Assembly (NCBI GenBank): GCA_019636195.1
Contig: JAHBYA010000003.1
Span: 62,001-126,000, forward strand
Source of the DNA: Planctomycetota bacterium
Lineage (GTDB): Bacteria; Planctomycetota; UBA8742; UBA2392
Direction: 5' to 3'
DNA length: 64,000 nucleotides
Numbering within the stretch: position 1 is the stretch's first letter; the number at the start of each line of letters is the position of its first letter. A model generated the notes under the pieces. The model saw only the letters and a program-made list of their open reading frames with translations. It was not told the DNA's origin and searched no databases. Both the position numbers and the translations under genes were made by a program. Of this stretch, positions 15,524-24,487 are shown one piece after another.

Positions 15524-17791
15524 CTACTCGAAGCGCGTGTCGTCGATGACGATCTCGGGGTACGGGGCCGATGCCGTGGTGGTACCGGACTCGAAGATGA
15601 ACTGCACCTGCGTCAACTGGTTCAGGTTCAGGGCCGGGTTGGCGGTGGTGAAGGCGCTGAGCAGGATGTTGCCTTCAACAAAGCGGCTGTAGTAGTTGTT
15701 GGCGTGGCTGCCCGTGCCCAGATAGTCGGGCAGGTAGGTGTTGTTCTGGGCTGTGCGGTCAAACAGCGTGATTGTGGCCTGGTCGTTCTGCGCGTCAGTC
15801 AGGCGCACGCGCACGGTCACCCAGTCAAAGCCCTTGGCAGCCACAGCCGAAGGTACTAATCCCCGGATGCGGTAGATGAAACGGCGGTTGGCCGACATGT
15901 TCTGCTGTGCCGCCGGGATGGTGCTGGTGTAAGTGACGTTGGCGTTGGACTGAATGGTGATGATGTTGTGCCTCAGATTCATCGAAGGCTGATTGGTGGT
16001 ATAGGGCCAAGGAAGAGTGCCCGGATATGTGCTGGCGGCGGTCGAGTAGTTTGCGCCGGTGATGCTGTTGGCGCCGCCCAGGGTATTCGATGCCGGGTTG
16101 CCGCCCTGGTGATTGTCCAGCAACTTCTGGCCGGTCATCCCGCGCCATGCAGTCACGCCGACTTCGGTGCTGCCGGCGTGCTCATTGTTGTACAGGAAGC
16201 CCTCCAGCGACAGATCGTTGCGTCCCCAGCGCTTGAGGAAAGCCACAACAAAGTTGAAGATCCGCGAGTGCTGCTCCGCCCGACTAATGTACACGGTGCC
16301 CGATTCGTTTGCGTTGTTGTCGCCAAGGAAGTTGTGATTGCCGCCATACAGCGTCATGAAGGTCGCGGGACCTGTGGCGCGGTCAATGAGCTGATCGCAC
16401 AGCGGATAAATCAGGTCGCCGTCGCACTCCGAGGCAACAATCAAGCTTGGCAGCCGGGGCTGTGCAGTCGGGATTGCTGAGTAGCGCGGGTTGACCGATG
16501 AGCCATTCACAAACTCCGTAAAGCACCGAAGGTCATACGCCATGAAGTAGATGACACCCTTGATGCCGAGTTCAGCCGCACGGTGATGCGAATAGTGGGT
16601 CGCGCCGCCGCCGCGGCTGTGGCCTGAAAAGAAGATGTTGTCTGCATCAATGCGCTGATACAGCGGGTCACCTTGGGTTGCGCTCTTGGTCAACACATGG
16701 CGCATTGCACCTTCCTGGAACGCCGAGGCAGACGTGTGGCAGCGGGCGATGTCGTTGTTGTCATATGGGCCATAGGGGCTCGGGCCACCGCTCTGAACGA
16801 AGGACTGGTAATCTTCCACACTAACGAACACGAATCCGTAGCTGGCCACATGCGCGCCCAGCGCGTCGTAATCAAGGTAGTTGAAGCCGCGGCCTCGGTG
16901 ATGCACAAGCAGTGGCGCCGGGCTTGGCGGAGGGGAAGCCGCCGAAAAGTTGGGGTGGTAGATCTGCATCCGGCAAGGAGTTGTTGACGCCTGAGGCCAA
17001 GTAATCCCGTCAAAGCTGGACGTGAAAGTAAACGTCTCAATGATCGGTGTCGCCACCGCGAACGGGCCGGTTGCCTTGAAGTTCTGGCCGCTCGTGATCT
17101 CGGTTTCGTTGGCTGTGAAAATCGTGATCATGCAGCGCAGCGACATGCCCACGGTCGCGGAAGCCACCATCGCAGAAAACTCGGTAGTGCCCGCCGTGGT
17201 CGGCGTGCCGTCAATGGCGCCATTGGTCGTGTTCAGTGAAAGGCCTGCCGGCAAGCTGCCCGACGTGATGGCGAACACCGTCGCGCCCGCCGGGCCCACG
17301 GATGCCAGGCTGTCCGTATAGTACATGCCGACGCGCCCGGTCCTCAGCATCGACCAGACACCCGCCTGGCCGTACATGTTCACGACGTTGAAGGTGGCTG
17401 TGTCCGCGGGGGCGGTGGCCGACGCGCTGGTGAAGCGCAGCACGTGGGCGCCCGTCGCGTTCAGCATCAGGTTGTTGAACGTCGCGCTCGTGGCGCCGCC
17501 TACATTCACAGTTGTCGTGCCGGAAAGCGCGCCGGTGCCTGACATGACCGCCGCTGAAACACTGCCAGACACAGACCGTGGAGTGGTCGTGCCGGGCGCA
17601 AAGAAGTTCACAGTCACGGAAAACGGCGTATTCAGGCCGACAATGCCGCCGGCTGGCCCGACCGCCTGCATGTCAAAGGGCCCTGCACCGCCGCCACCGG
17701 CGATGCTCTTGCTCTTGCTGCCGCCCCCGCCGCATGCGGTAAGCACCAGCAGCCCGACAATCACAAACGCCGCAACTTGAACCTTGCGCAT
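15524..17791 (-). CDS. Secreted lipoprotein with putative-Ig domain and alpha/beta-hydrolase domain
   Basis: A 755-residue lipoprotein with signal MRKVQVAAFVIVGLLVLTAC and lipobox LTAC, followed by GGGG. Residues about 25-160 are beta-sandwich. About 165-215 match a He_PIG putative-Ig domain (SGSLPAGLSLNTTNGAIDGT). Residues about 270-540 are an alpha/beta hydrolase: APLLVHHRGRGFNY (oxyanion strand), nucleophile elbow FFSGHSRGGGATHY, acid candidate VASECDGDLIYPL, and His candidate YGGNHNFLGDN. The order Ser-Asp-His is correct, resembling chlorophyllase or polyester-hydrolase-type lipases. The last 200 residues form another beta-rich domain. An extracellular esterase or lipase tethered to the outer membrane is inferred. 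It is 14 bases downstream of the gene at 17806-18360. Confidence 0.82.
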   Translation of the reverse strand: MRKVQVAAFVIVGLLVLTACGGGGSKSKSIAGGGGAGPFDMQAVGPAGGIVGLNTPFSVTVNFFAPGTTTPRSVSGSVSAAVMSGTGALSGTTTVNVGGATSATFNNLMLNATGAHVLRFTSASATAPADTATFNVVNMYGQAGVWSMLRTGRVGMYYTDSLASVGPAGATVFAITSGSLPAGLSLNTTNGAIDGTPTTAGTTEFSAMVASATVGMSLRCMITIFTANETEITSGQNFKATGPFAVATPIIETFTFTSSFDGITWPQASTTPCRMQIYHPNFSAASPPPSPAPLLVHHRGRGFNYLDYDALGAHVASYGFVFVSVEDYQSFVQSGGPSPYGPYDNNDIARCHTSASAFQEGAMRHVLTKSATQGDPLYQRIDADNIFFSGHSRGGGATHYSHHRAAELGIKGVIYFMAYDLRCFTEFVNGSSVNPRYSAIPTAQPRLPSLIVASECDGDLIYPLCDQLIDRATGPATFMTLYGGNHNFLGDNNANESGTVYISRAEQHSRIFNFVVAFLKRWGRNDLSLEGFLYNNEHAGSTEVGVTAWRGMTGQKLLDNHQGGNPASNTLGGANSITGANYSTAASTYPGTLPWPYTTNQPSMNLRHNIITIQSNANVTYTSTIPAAQQNMSANRRFIYRIRGLVPSAVAAKGFDWVTVRVRLTDAQNDQATITLFDRTAQNNTYLPDYLGTGSHANNYYSRFVEGNILLSAFTTANPALNLNQLTQVQFIFESGTTTASAPYPEIVIDDTRFE

Positions 17792-17805
17792 GGTCGCTCT
17801 CCGCC

Positions 17806-18360
17806 TTACAGGCCCGCCAGGTACCAGCCATTGTCCAGCCGCTTTAGGCTGAACGACATGGTGCCCAGGTTGCCGCCGACATTGAATTTCAGGATCGTTA
17901 CATCACCGTCTTCGACTGTCTCGAAGTCCCGTGTATCCCAGGCTTGCCGGGCACGGTTCCACATCCGCGCGGAGTCGTGGTGAATGACGTTGCGGAAGGC
18001 GCTCTGGATGTCGCCTTCGTGCAGTTCGCGGCCGTGTGTGCTTTCAAAGGCGCGCGCCACCCACGCGTAGTCTTCGCGGTCCAGCGCCGCATAGAAGCCG
18101 GTCAGCAGGTCTTCCATACTGGCGTTGAAGAATGCGTGGGTTGACTCATCCACGCGGGGCTGCGGCGGTTCAGGCGCCGGCTGGGGCTGCTCGTTTTCAG
18201 CCTCCGGTTCGGGTTGCTGCACGGCGGTCTCAATGGGATCGGGCGGGGTCGGGTTGGCGGATGCATCACGCGACGACGCAGCCAGCATTACAACGCCAGC
18301 CAAGGCAATCGCGCCGGCAACGCAACCGGCGGCCACGACGAAAGTTCGCGGCGGTCTCAT
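17806..18360 (-). CDS. Membrane-anchored protein with Pro-rich linker and NTF2-like domain
   Basis: A 184-residue protein. The N-terminal anchor (MRPPRTFVVAAGCVAGAIAL, continuing to about residue 28) has no clear cleavage or lipobox. A Pro/Glu/Gln linker (residues about 35-70: PTPPDP, PEPEAENEQPQPAPEPPQP) leads to a C-terminal domain of about 110 residues with DLLTGFYAALDREDYAWVAR and LKRLDNGWYLAGL. The helix pattern followed by a terminal strand with WYLAGL resembles SnoaL/NTF2-like folds and the ends of the lipoproteins at 61850 and 62494 (WYLAGV in the latter). The linker suggests that it spans periplasm or peptidoglycan. It precedes the hydrolase lipoprotein by 14 bases, so the two are probably cotranscribed. 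Function unknown. Confidence 0.75.
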   Translation of the reverse strand: MRPPRTFVVAAGCVAGAIALAGVVMLAASSRDASANPTPPDPIETAVQQPEPEAENEQPQPAPEPPQPRVDESTHAFFNASMEDLLTGFYAALDREDYAWVARAFESTHGRELHEGDIQSAFRNVIHHDSARMWNRARQAWDTRDFETVEDGDVTILKFNVGGNLGTMSFSLKRLDNGWYLAGL

Positions 18361-18451
18361 GCTCTGTCCTCCTGCGGCCTCACTACTAGTGGTACGGATA
18401 CTAACGGGGTTACATCACCGTTGTGTCGATCCAACTGAAAATTTCGGGGGT

Positions 18452-18955
18452 TCAGTCGGGCAGTTTGCGGCCAAAAGTCGCAAAAGGGTCGGTCACGTCA
18501 AACCAGACCTCGGTGCCGTCTTCGCACTCAAGGCGATCCAGCTTGCGGCCGTCCTGCTGGACCAGCGCCTGACGCACCATTTTCTTGTCTATGAACAACA
18601 GCACATCGTACTCATCTGAGGTGCGCAAGACGGCCCAAGGCTTTTCACGGGTGCCGTCGCCGGTCTTGAGGATGCTGCTGGCGCACAGGTGGGCCATAGC
18701 GCTTTCGGCCTCTGAGCCTTCCGCGTCGCCGGTCTGGCGCCGCACGTAGGCCATCATCAGGTGCAGGCGCGGCGAGAGCAGCAGGTTGGGCAGCACCTCC
18801 GGAAACCGGTCCAGCACCTGCTGGTACTCCTCTTTGTCAATCAGCGCGTCCAGTTCCTGCAGTTCCGCCGAGTACGGGTCGTAAGCGGGGTGTTCCAGCA
18901 CAAACTTGCGCACAGCCATGAAGGACTCAAGGCTGGGCTCCTGCAGAAAGTCCAT
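18452..18955 (-). CDS. Hypothetical protein (helical-repeat N-terminus, C-terminal beta domain)
   Basis: A 167-residue cytoplasmic protein starting MDFLQEPSLESFMAVRKFV; a GTG at 18970 is an alternative start. Neither start has a good Shine-Dalgarno. Much longer readings on this strand run antisense through the sigma-54 activator gene and are not credible. Residues 1-80 are helical (YDPYSAELQELDALIDKEEY, then FPEVLPNLLLSPRLHLMMAY), TPR-like. Residues 100-167 hold strands (DEYDVLLFIDKKMVRQALV, then EVWFDVTDPFATFGR). The arrangement recalls DUF4919-type proteins, but I am not certain. It is divergent from the sigma-54-type activator at 19034, with about 80 bases between them. Confidence 0.65.
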   Translation of the reverse strand: MDFLQEPSLESFMAVRKFVLEHPAYDPYSAELQELDALIDKEEYQQVLDRFPEVLPNLLLSPRLHLMMAYVRRQTGDAEGSEAESAMAHLCASSILKTGDGTREKPWAVLRTSDEYDVLLFIDKKMVRQALVQQDGRKLDRLECEDGTEVWFDVTDPFATFGRKLPD

Positions 18956-19033
18956 GAAGGGATCACTCACAAATGAAGAATAGCTGTGCCAGGGCAGGTG
19001 CGCCCGACAATTGCACGTGTTATTATTATACAC

Positions 19034-20008
19034 ATGGCCGACCCGCTGGCGAGCATTGTTGGTAACTCCCCCCGCATACGGGAGTTGAAGCAACAGGTCG
19101 CGCAGGTGGCGGCGGCGGAGTTCCCGGTCCTGATCTTGGGCGAAAGCGGCGCCGGCAAAGAAGTGGTGGCGCGCACGATTCATGCACTGAGCCCGCGGCG
19201 TGATGCGCCATTTGTCGGGCAGAGCTGCCTTGCCATCCCGGAAGCACTGATTGAAAGCGAGTTGTTCGGCTTTGAGGCGGGTGCGTTCACGGACGCGCGC
19301 GAGCGCCGGATCGGCCTGTTTGAACAGGCCGAGGGCGGTACGATCTTCCTGGATGAAATCGGCGACATCCCACTCAGCTTTCAGAAGCGCCTGCTGCGCG
19401 TGCTGCAAGAGCGTGAAGTGCGCCGCCTGGGCAGCGCCGATGCCATTCGAATCAACGTTCGCGTGATTACGGCGACCAATGCGCCGATTGAGCAGTTCGT
19501 GAGCGAGGGCCACTTTCGCAGCGACCTGCTGTACCGTCTGAACACCTTTGAGCTGCGGGTGCCGCCGCTGCGCCAGCGCATTGAGGACATCCCGGCGCTG
19601 GTGGAGCATTTTCTGCAACGCCACGGCCGGCGCTTCGGCATTGAACCGGTTGCGCCTGGCGCCGAAGTCATGCAGCAGCTCAAGGACTATCCGTGGCCGG
19701 GCAACGTGCGCGAACTTGAAAACTTTGTGGTGCGCTGGATCTCGCTGGGCGAAGAAGCGCTGAACGCGCTGGACAAGCACATGGCGCTCAGCTTTGAGCA
19801 GCAGGACATCTCGCGCCGCTGGCTGAGCATGACCATGGATGAGATTGAAGCCGAGGTCATCCGCATGGTGCTGCACGATTGCGGCGGCAACAAGACGCTG
19901 GCGGCCCGGCGTTTGGGGCTGGCCCGCAAGAGCCTGTACAACAAGATCGAGCGCTATCAGCTGGAAGGCGTCAAGTCAAAGGGTGCTAAAACCCGAAACC
20001 GAGGTTGA
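19034..20008 (+). CDS. Receiverless sigma-54-dependent (NtrC-class) activator
   Basis: A 324-residue protein starting MADPLASIVGNSP; the AAA+ domain begins almost at once, with no receiver, GAF or PAS sensor, like PspF. Visible motifs are Walker A GESGAGKE (36-43), the sigma-54 contact loop as GAFTDA (83-88, where GAFTGA is commonest), and Walker B GTIFLDEIGD. The arginine-finger region FRSDLLYRLNTFELRVPPLR and WPGNVRELENFV complete the AAA+ domain. A Fis-type HTH at the end (NKTLAARRLGLARKSLYNKI) binds the enhancer. Control of such proteins is usually by a partner or by abundance. The 23-bp 3' overlap with bamA on the opposite strand is notable. No matching -24/-12 promoter was found in the window. 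Confidence 0.9.
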   Translation: MADPLASIVGNSPRIRELKQQVAQVAAAEFPVLILGESGAGKEVVARTIHALSPRRDAPFVGQSCLAIPEALIESELFGFEAGAFTDARERRIGLFEQAEGGTIFLDEIGDIPLSFQKRLLRVLQEREVRRLGSADAIRINVRVITATNAPIEQFVSEGHFRSDLLYRLNTFELRVPPLRQRIEDIPALVEHFLQRHGRRFGIEPVAPGAEVMQQLKDYPWPGNVRELENFVVRWISLGEEALNALDKHMALSFEQQDISRRWLSMTMDEIEAEVIRMVLHDCGGNKTLAARRLGLARKSLYNKIERYQLEGVKSKGAKTRNRG

Positions 20009-23000
20009 TGCTGATTACCTGTTCGCGGTTGCCCGGCTGGTTGATAATCGGGAAGCCGAAGTCCAGCGCGAACGGCACCGGCAAGATCGGCAACAGCAGC
20101 CGCAACCCGAAGCCGCCGCTGACCGTCCAGCCCGTCGGGTTGAACGTATTCAGGGTCGGCGACAGCTCGCCGTAATCAACAAACGCGACCAGCCACAGCG
20201 TGCCCGGGAAAACCGGGAAGCGCAGTTCAACAAACCCGTTGACCATGAAGTTGCCGCCCAGCGCCACGCCGCTGCGGCTGGGCCCTACGCCGGAGTAGGA
20301 AAACCCGCGCAGCAATCCGCGGCCGCCGATCACGTTGCCGCCCAGCAGGAAGCGTTCAACAAACGGGATGGCCTCGGTCTCGCTGTGCACGTCCTGCCAC
20401 TGTGCGGTGGCGCTGAACGCAAGCACCAGCGTGCGCGTAAGATCGATGTCAACCAGCGGCAGGTAGTACTCAGCCGTCGCGCGCATGCGCCAGAAGTCAA
20501 CCGTGCCGCCCAGCAGCAGCCCGCCGGTGTAGCTGAAGCGATAGGTCAGGTTGAAGCCGCGGGTGGGAAACGCGGGGTTGTCGGTCGTAGTCCAAGCGAT
20601 CTCGGACCACAGCGTGCTGATAATGTCCTCGCCCTGCTCGTCGCGCAGTTCCTGCGGCGCGTTGCGGCCGACGTCACTGAGCTCAAGGATCGAGTAGGAG
20701 TAGCCGAAGCTCCACAGCACGTCCGGGAAAACCCGCCAACCCACATATGGGTCAAAGCCAAGCCGCGAGCGCGTGTAGTCCGCATAGTTGATCGACGTGT
20801 ACTCGCCGCTGATGCCCCCCGAAACCGGGTAGCCGAACAGCCAAGGCTCGTTGAAGCTGATACGGTAAATCTGGTACCGGTCCAGCGGCGGCTGTGCCGT
20901 GAACGAAAGCGATTGGCCTGCGCCCGTGAAGCTCCAGTTGGGCTCGCCCCAGATCCAGCTGACCAGCGAGCTGATGTCGAAGTTCATCAGTGTCAAATCA
21001 ACCGAGGCGGTAAAGCCGGTGTTGCTGTTGAAGCCGGCCGCAAAGTTGAGTCGGTTCGTGCGGCCCTCAATCACGTCGAAATCCACGTCGGTGTACTCAA
21101 CGTACTCGCCTTCGCTGACGACCAGGCGCGGGCTGGTGCGGCTTTGGACGCCCTGGCCGGGCGCGGCCTGCTCAAACCACTGGGTGCGTTGCAGGCGCAT
21201 GGTTGAGGCGCGCAGGCGGTTGCGGTCGTAGGTTTCGCCGGGGTACAGGTTGACGTAGCGGCGCAGCACATCGTCGCGGGTTTCAATGTTGCCGCGGAAG
21301 CGCACATTGCCCACGACGCTCTGGTAGCCCTGCTGAACACGCAGGATCATGCTCACGCGGCGCACCGGCCAGGGCGACTTCCAGTCGGTCTGGATGAACT
21401 CGCCCTCAGTTTCCACGCGGTCAAACTCGATCTCGACGTTGCTGTAGCCCTTGTTCGCGAGCAGGATGCGCACGCGCCCTGCCATGCCCTCGGCAAAGTC
21501 GCCGGGGGCGCCCGTCAGCGCAAAGTCGTCCCACGGCATCGGGGTCGTAAGTTCAACCGCCGTGAAGTACTTGCCCTCGGACGGATTCATCAGCGGGCCG
21601 ACGTACGAGTCGCCATAGCGCTCGGCGGCTTCTTCGGGCGTGAGTTGCCGGCCCTTGACCAGCATGGCGTCCAGCAAATCGCTGAACTCGGCCACCGGCT
21701 TGTCGTACTCGCGCGGCTCAGCACCGCGGGGCACCCGGGGGGCACGCGTGGCGTACTCAATGCGCAGGTCTGTGGCGGCGTACACCGAGCCCGGCTCGAC
21801 GTGGTAGATCACGTTGATGCGCGAGCGTACCTGGTTGAGCTGAAAGCCTGAAAAGCTGACGCGCGCGTCAAGCCAGCCGCGCTGACGCATATAGGCCTGC
21901 AGCGCCTCGGCGTCGCGGATCGCGTCACTTTCAACGAACAGCTCGCCCGGCTTCAGGCGCATGACTTCGCCCAGCACAGCCGCCTTGCGATCCGGCGTTG
22001 AAGCGAAAAGCCCGTACCAGATCTGGTTAATCGGGGCGAACAGGCCGCTGAATCGTGAGGTTGAAAGGGCGTCGTTGCCCGGTGAGTCAATCTCTTCGAT
22101 GCCGCGGAACAGCACCGTGCCGACCTTCATTTCTTCGCCTTCGAACACCTCAAACACCAGCACTGTGCGGCCGCCGTAGCCGCTTTCAATCAGGTTGCGC
22201 ACTGTGCTGAGCATGTTTTCGCGCATGCGGCCGTAGTCGGCGACAATCTGCGCTTCGTTAAAGGTTGTCGGCAGGCTCAGCACGCGCTCGGTGACTTCGA
22301 CAAAGGGGTAGCCGCGCGCCTGGTAGAACAGCCGGGTTTGCTGCTTCGCGCCCAGGATGTTGGCGGCGCTGGCGTCGGTCACCACGTCGCCGCTGAATGC
22401 GCCCTTGGGAAAGTACACCGGCGACGGCAGGCTTCCATCGTCGGGCATGCCCGGCATCTTGCGCACAGGGTCAATGCCCGAGATCACGCGCTCAAGGTCC
22501 GTCCGGAAGCCGGTGCGGTAGATGCCGCTGAAAGTGACCAGCGCCAGCGGCTCGTTCTGGATCACCCGGAACAGCACATCCACGCCGCCCACGGTGTACT
22601 TGTGCTCGGCGCGAACGTCGATGAACGCCGCCGTCTCGTACAGCCGACGCACGTCACCATCAACGCGGTCCAGGCTGAACTCGCTGCCTTCCGCGGTGTC
22701 AGTCTTGCCCAAAAAGCGGTAAAGGTCGCGCATGCCCTCTTCGGACCACTTGCCGGCTGTCGGCGCCACGAAGCGCACGCGTTTGACCAGCGGCTGGGTC
22801 ACGATCAGGCGCACGCGCACGCCCTTTGCGTCGCCGGCCAGTGTGACGAGCTCGGCGCGGACATCGACGCGGCGGAACATGTGGCTGGTATCGGTGAGGT
22901 ACTTCACGTCGCGCTCAAGGTCGGCGACCTTGAAGGCGCGCCCCTGCCGTGTGCGCATGACGCCGAGGATTTCGTGGCGGCGGGCGCTGTCGGGGGCGCG

Positions 23001-23207
23001 GTCAAAGACCTGGCCCTCGCTGAAGGTCTGCAACTCGATGGCCGTGATGACCACGCCTTCGGTGCCGACGTCGATCTTCTGGGCGTCCGTGAGCGCCGCG
23101 ACCACAGCCAGCACGGCAAACGGCGCAATCAGCAGCAGGCAAAGTTTCAACGTCCAGCGCAGCAAGGAGTCCCCCCGGCAGGGCCGGGATTGTATGGATG
23201 AAGCCAT
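19986..23207 (-). CDS. bamA: Outer-membrane assembly factor BamA (Omp85), enlarged periplasmic region
   Basis: A 1073-residue Omp85 protein. An N-terminal hydrophobic segment (LKLCLLLIAPFAVLAVVAAL) serves as the export signal. A long periplasmic part of about 670 residues contains POTRA modules (VVITAIELQTFSEGQ, then MFRRVDVRAELV, TVLFRGIEEIDSPGND, VVGNVRFRGNIETRDDVLRR). The beta-barrel starts near residue 717 (NRLNFAAGFNSNTGFTAS) and ends with INLGFGF, the C-terminal Phe signature of outer-membrane barrels. The L6-loop motif appears as GGRGLLRGF (VRGF/Y type). Classic BamA has five POTRAs in about 400 residues, so this periplasmic region is much larger and includes inserts. It folds barrels into the outer membrane, proving a diderm cell. 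Confidence 0.9.
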   Translation of the reverse strand: MASSIQSRPCRGDSLLRWTLKLCLLLIAPFAVLAVVAALTDAQKIDVGTEGVVITAIELQTFSEGQVFDRAPDSARRHEILGVMRTRQGRAFKVADLERDVKYLTDTSHMFRRVDVRAELVTLAGDAKGVRVRLIVTQPLVKRVRFVAPTAGKWSEEGMRDLYRFLGKTDTAEGSEFSLDRVDGDVRRLYETAAFIDVRAEHKYTVGGVDVLFRVIQNEPLALVTFSGIYRTGFRTDLERVISGIDPVRKMPGMPDDGSLPSPVYFPKGAFSGDVVTDASAANILGAKQQTRLFYQARGYPFVEVTERVLSLPTTFNEAQIVADYGRMRENMLSTVRNLIESGYGGRTVLVFEVFEGEEMKVGTVLFRGIEEIDSPGNDALSTSRFSGLFAPINQIWYGLFASTPDRKAAVLGEVMRLKPGELFVESDAIRDAEALQAYMRQRGWLDARVSFSGFQLNQVRSRINVIYHVEPGSVYAATDLRIEYATRAPRVPRGAEPREYDKPVAEFSDLLDAMLVKGRQLTPEEAAERYGDSYVGPLMNPSEGKYFTAVELTTPMPWDDFALTGAPGDFAEGMAGRVRILLANKGYSNVEIEFDRVETEGEFIQTDWKSPWPVRRVSMILRVQQGYQSVVGNVRFRGNIETRDDVLRRYVNLYPGETYDRNRLRASTMRLQRTQWFEQAAPGQGVQSRTSPRLVVSEGEYVEYTDVDFDVIEGRTNRLNFAAGFNSNTGFTASVDLTLMNFDISSLVSWIWGEPNWSFTGAGQSLSFTAQPPLDRYQIYRISFNEPWLFGYPVSGGISGEYTSINYADYTRSRLGFDPYVGWRVFPDVLWSFGYSYSILELSDVGRNAPQELRDEQGEDIISTLWSEIAWTTTDNPAFPTRGFNLTYRFSYTGGLLLGGTVDFWRMRATAEYYLPLVDIDLTRTLVLAFSATAQWQDVHSETEAIPFVERFLLGGNVIGGRGLLRGFSYSGVGPSRSGVALGGNFMVNGFVELRFPVFPGTLWLVAFVDYGELSPTLNTFNPTGWTVSGGFGLRLLLPILPVPFALDFGFPIINQPGNREQVISINLGFGF

Positions 23208-23238
23208 GCCATGACCAGTGGGTTTGGCCGAAGCGTTG

Positions 23239-24384
23239 TTAGTGGCCGCTGTTGAAGGTAAGGACGATCTTGGCGGTCTCGCCCTTCAGCATTCTTTCGA
23301 TGCCGCCCCGGAACTCGGTGTACGGCAGGACTTCAGTGATGATCTTGCGCAGCTTGGCGCGGGCCTGTTCGTTGCGCACCAGGTCGCGCACCTTGTACCA
23401 CGTATCGTAAATGCGCCGCCCGATGATGCCCTGCACCGTGATGCCGTTGAAAATCACGTCCTTGCTGTAGTCGTCAAAGGTGTAGGCCGCGTCCTTGGGC
23501 AAGCCAAACGCCACTACCTTGCCGCCGCGCCGCACGCATTTAATCGCGTTCGTGATCGCGTCGGGGTGGCCGCTCATTTCCAGCACCACGTCCGGGCCGT
23601 CGTGGCCGGCGGCTTCACGAATCAGGCCCTGTATGCGCGCGCGCTCGGCGGCGCGTTCGGCTTCGCCGCGGGCGGGCTTGCCCATGATCACGTCATGCAC
23701 GCCGATTTCGCGGGCGATTTTGGCGCGCGTTTCGGACAGCTCAACGGCGATGACTTTCTGCGCGCCGTGCATCAGGGCAATCACGGCGCTGAACATGCCG
23801 ATGGGCCCCAGGCCTAAAATCGCCACGCGCTGGTCTTTCAGCGAAAAGTGCGCCGCCGCGTGCATGGCGTTGCCCAGCGGCTCCTGGATGGCCGCAATTT
23901 CAAAGGGCAGGTCGGCGTCGTTTTTCCAGACGCAGCTTGCCGGCAGCGCGATGTAGCCGGCAAATGCTCCGTCGCGGTCAAAGCCGATGATCTTGTCGTT
24001 CACGCACACGTGCTTTTCGCCGGCTTTGCACTGGTAGCACTTGCCGCAGACCACGTGGCTTTCGGCGCTGACAAAGGCGCCAACGGACAGCTTCACGGTC
24101 GGGTCGTCCATGATGGTGCCGACTTCGCTGCCGATTTCGACCACGTGGCCGCAGAACTCGTGGCCCGCGATCACGCCGTGGCGAAAGTTGTCGCTGGCCC
24201 GCAGCAGCTTGGGGCGGATTGACTCGTCCCACTGGTACAGGTGCAGATCGCTGCCGCAGACGGCGGCGGCGCGCACCTTGATCAGCACTTCGTCCGGCTT
24301 GATGGACGGGACTTGGGCTTCACGAACTTCCATCGACCCCGGCTTGGCCGCGGTCATCTGGATGGACGGCATGGTGGTAGTCAT
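23239..24384 (-). CDS. Zinc-dependent medium-chain dehydrogenase, L-threonine 3-dehydrogenase-like
   Basis: A 381-residue MDR-superfamily enzyme. Catalytic zinc motifs are AAAVCGSDLHLYQWDESI and VIAGHEFCGHVVEIG. The structural-zinc lobe has four cysteines in VCGKCYQCKAGEKHVC. The NAD-binding Rossmann loop is AILGLGPIGMFSAV. The stretches CGSDLHLYQWDE and IIGRRIYDTWYKV are diagnostic of the threonine-dehydrogenase (Tdh) branch, so oxidation of L-threonine to 2-amino-3-ketobutyrate is the likeliest reaction. Sorbitol or butanediol dehydrogenase activity is possible. No 2-amino-3-ketobutyrate ligase (kbl) is adjacent. Compared with E. coli Tdh it carries extra residues around RPKLLRASDNFRHG and RGEAERAAERARIQG. 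It lies 31 bases upstream of bamA's start on the same strand. Confidence 0.85.
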   Translation of the reverse strand: MTTTMPSIQMTAAKPGSMEVREAQVPSIKPDEVLIKVRAAAVCGSDLHLYQWDESIRPKLLRASDNFRHGVIAGHEFCGHVVEIGSEVGTIMDDPTVKLSVGAFVSAESHVVCGKCYQCKAGEKHVCVNDKIIGFDRDGAFAGYIALPASCVWKNDADLPFEIAAIQEPLGNAMHAAAHFSLKDQRVAILGLGPIGMFSAVIALMHGAQKVIAVELSETRAKIAREIGVHDVIMGKPARGEAERAAERARIQGLIREAAGHDGPDVVLEMSGHPDAITNAIKCVRRGGKVVAFGLPKDAAYTFDDYSKDVIFNGITVQGIIGRRIYDTWYKVRDLVRNEQARAKLRKIITEVLPYTEFRGGIERMLKGETAKIVLTFNSGH

Positions 24385-24487
24385 GGCAGTGGTTCCGGGT
24401 ATCTAGGCATCCTAGCGAGTTTGTTTGATTGTGTAGAGGGGTGCTACGCTCGCTGTTGCACTCCCTACAGACTGATACTCTCGCTAC

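Noticed and set aside
19280-19300. GAFTDA instead of GAFTGA as a defect in the sigma-54 activator
   Set aside because: The Gly-to-Asp variant at this position occurs in other functional activators, so loss of sigma-54 contact cannot be concluded.
18452-19876. A 474-codon minus-strand reading
   Set aside because: Only its C-terminal third (from 18955) looks like a protein. The rest is antisense to the clear sigma-54 activator gene at 19034-20008.
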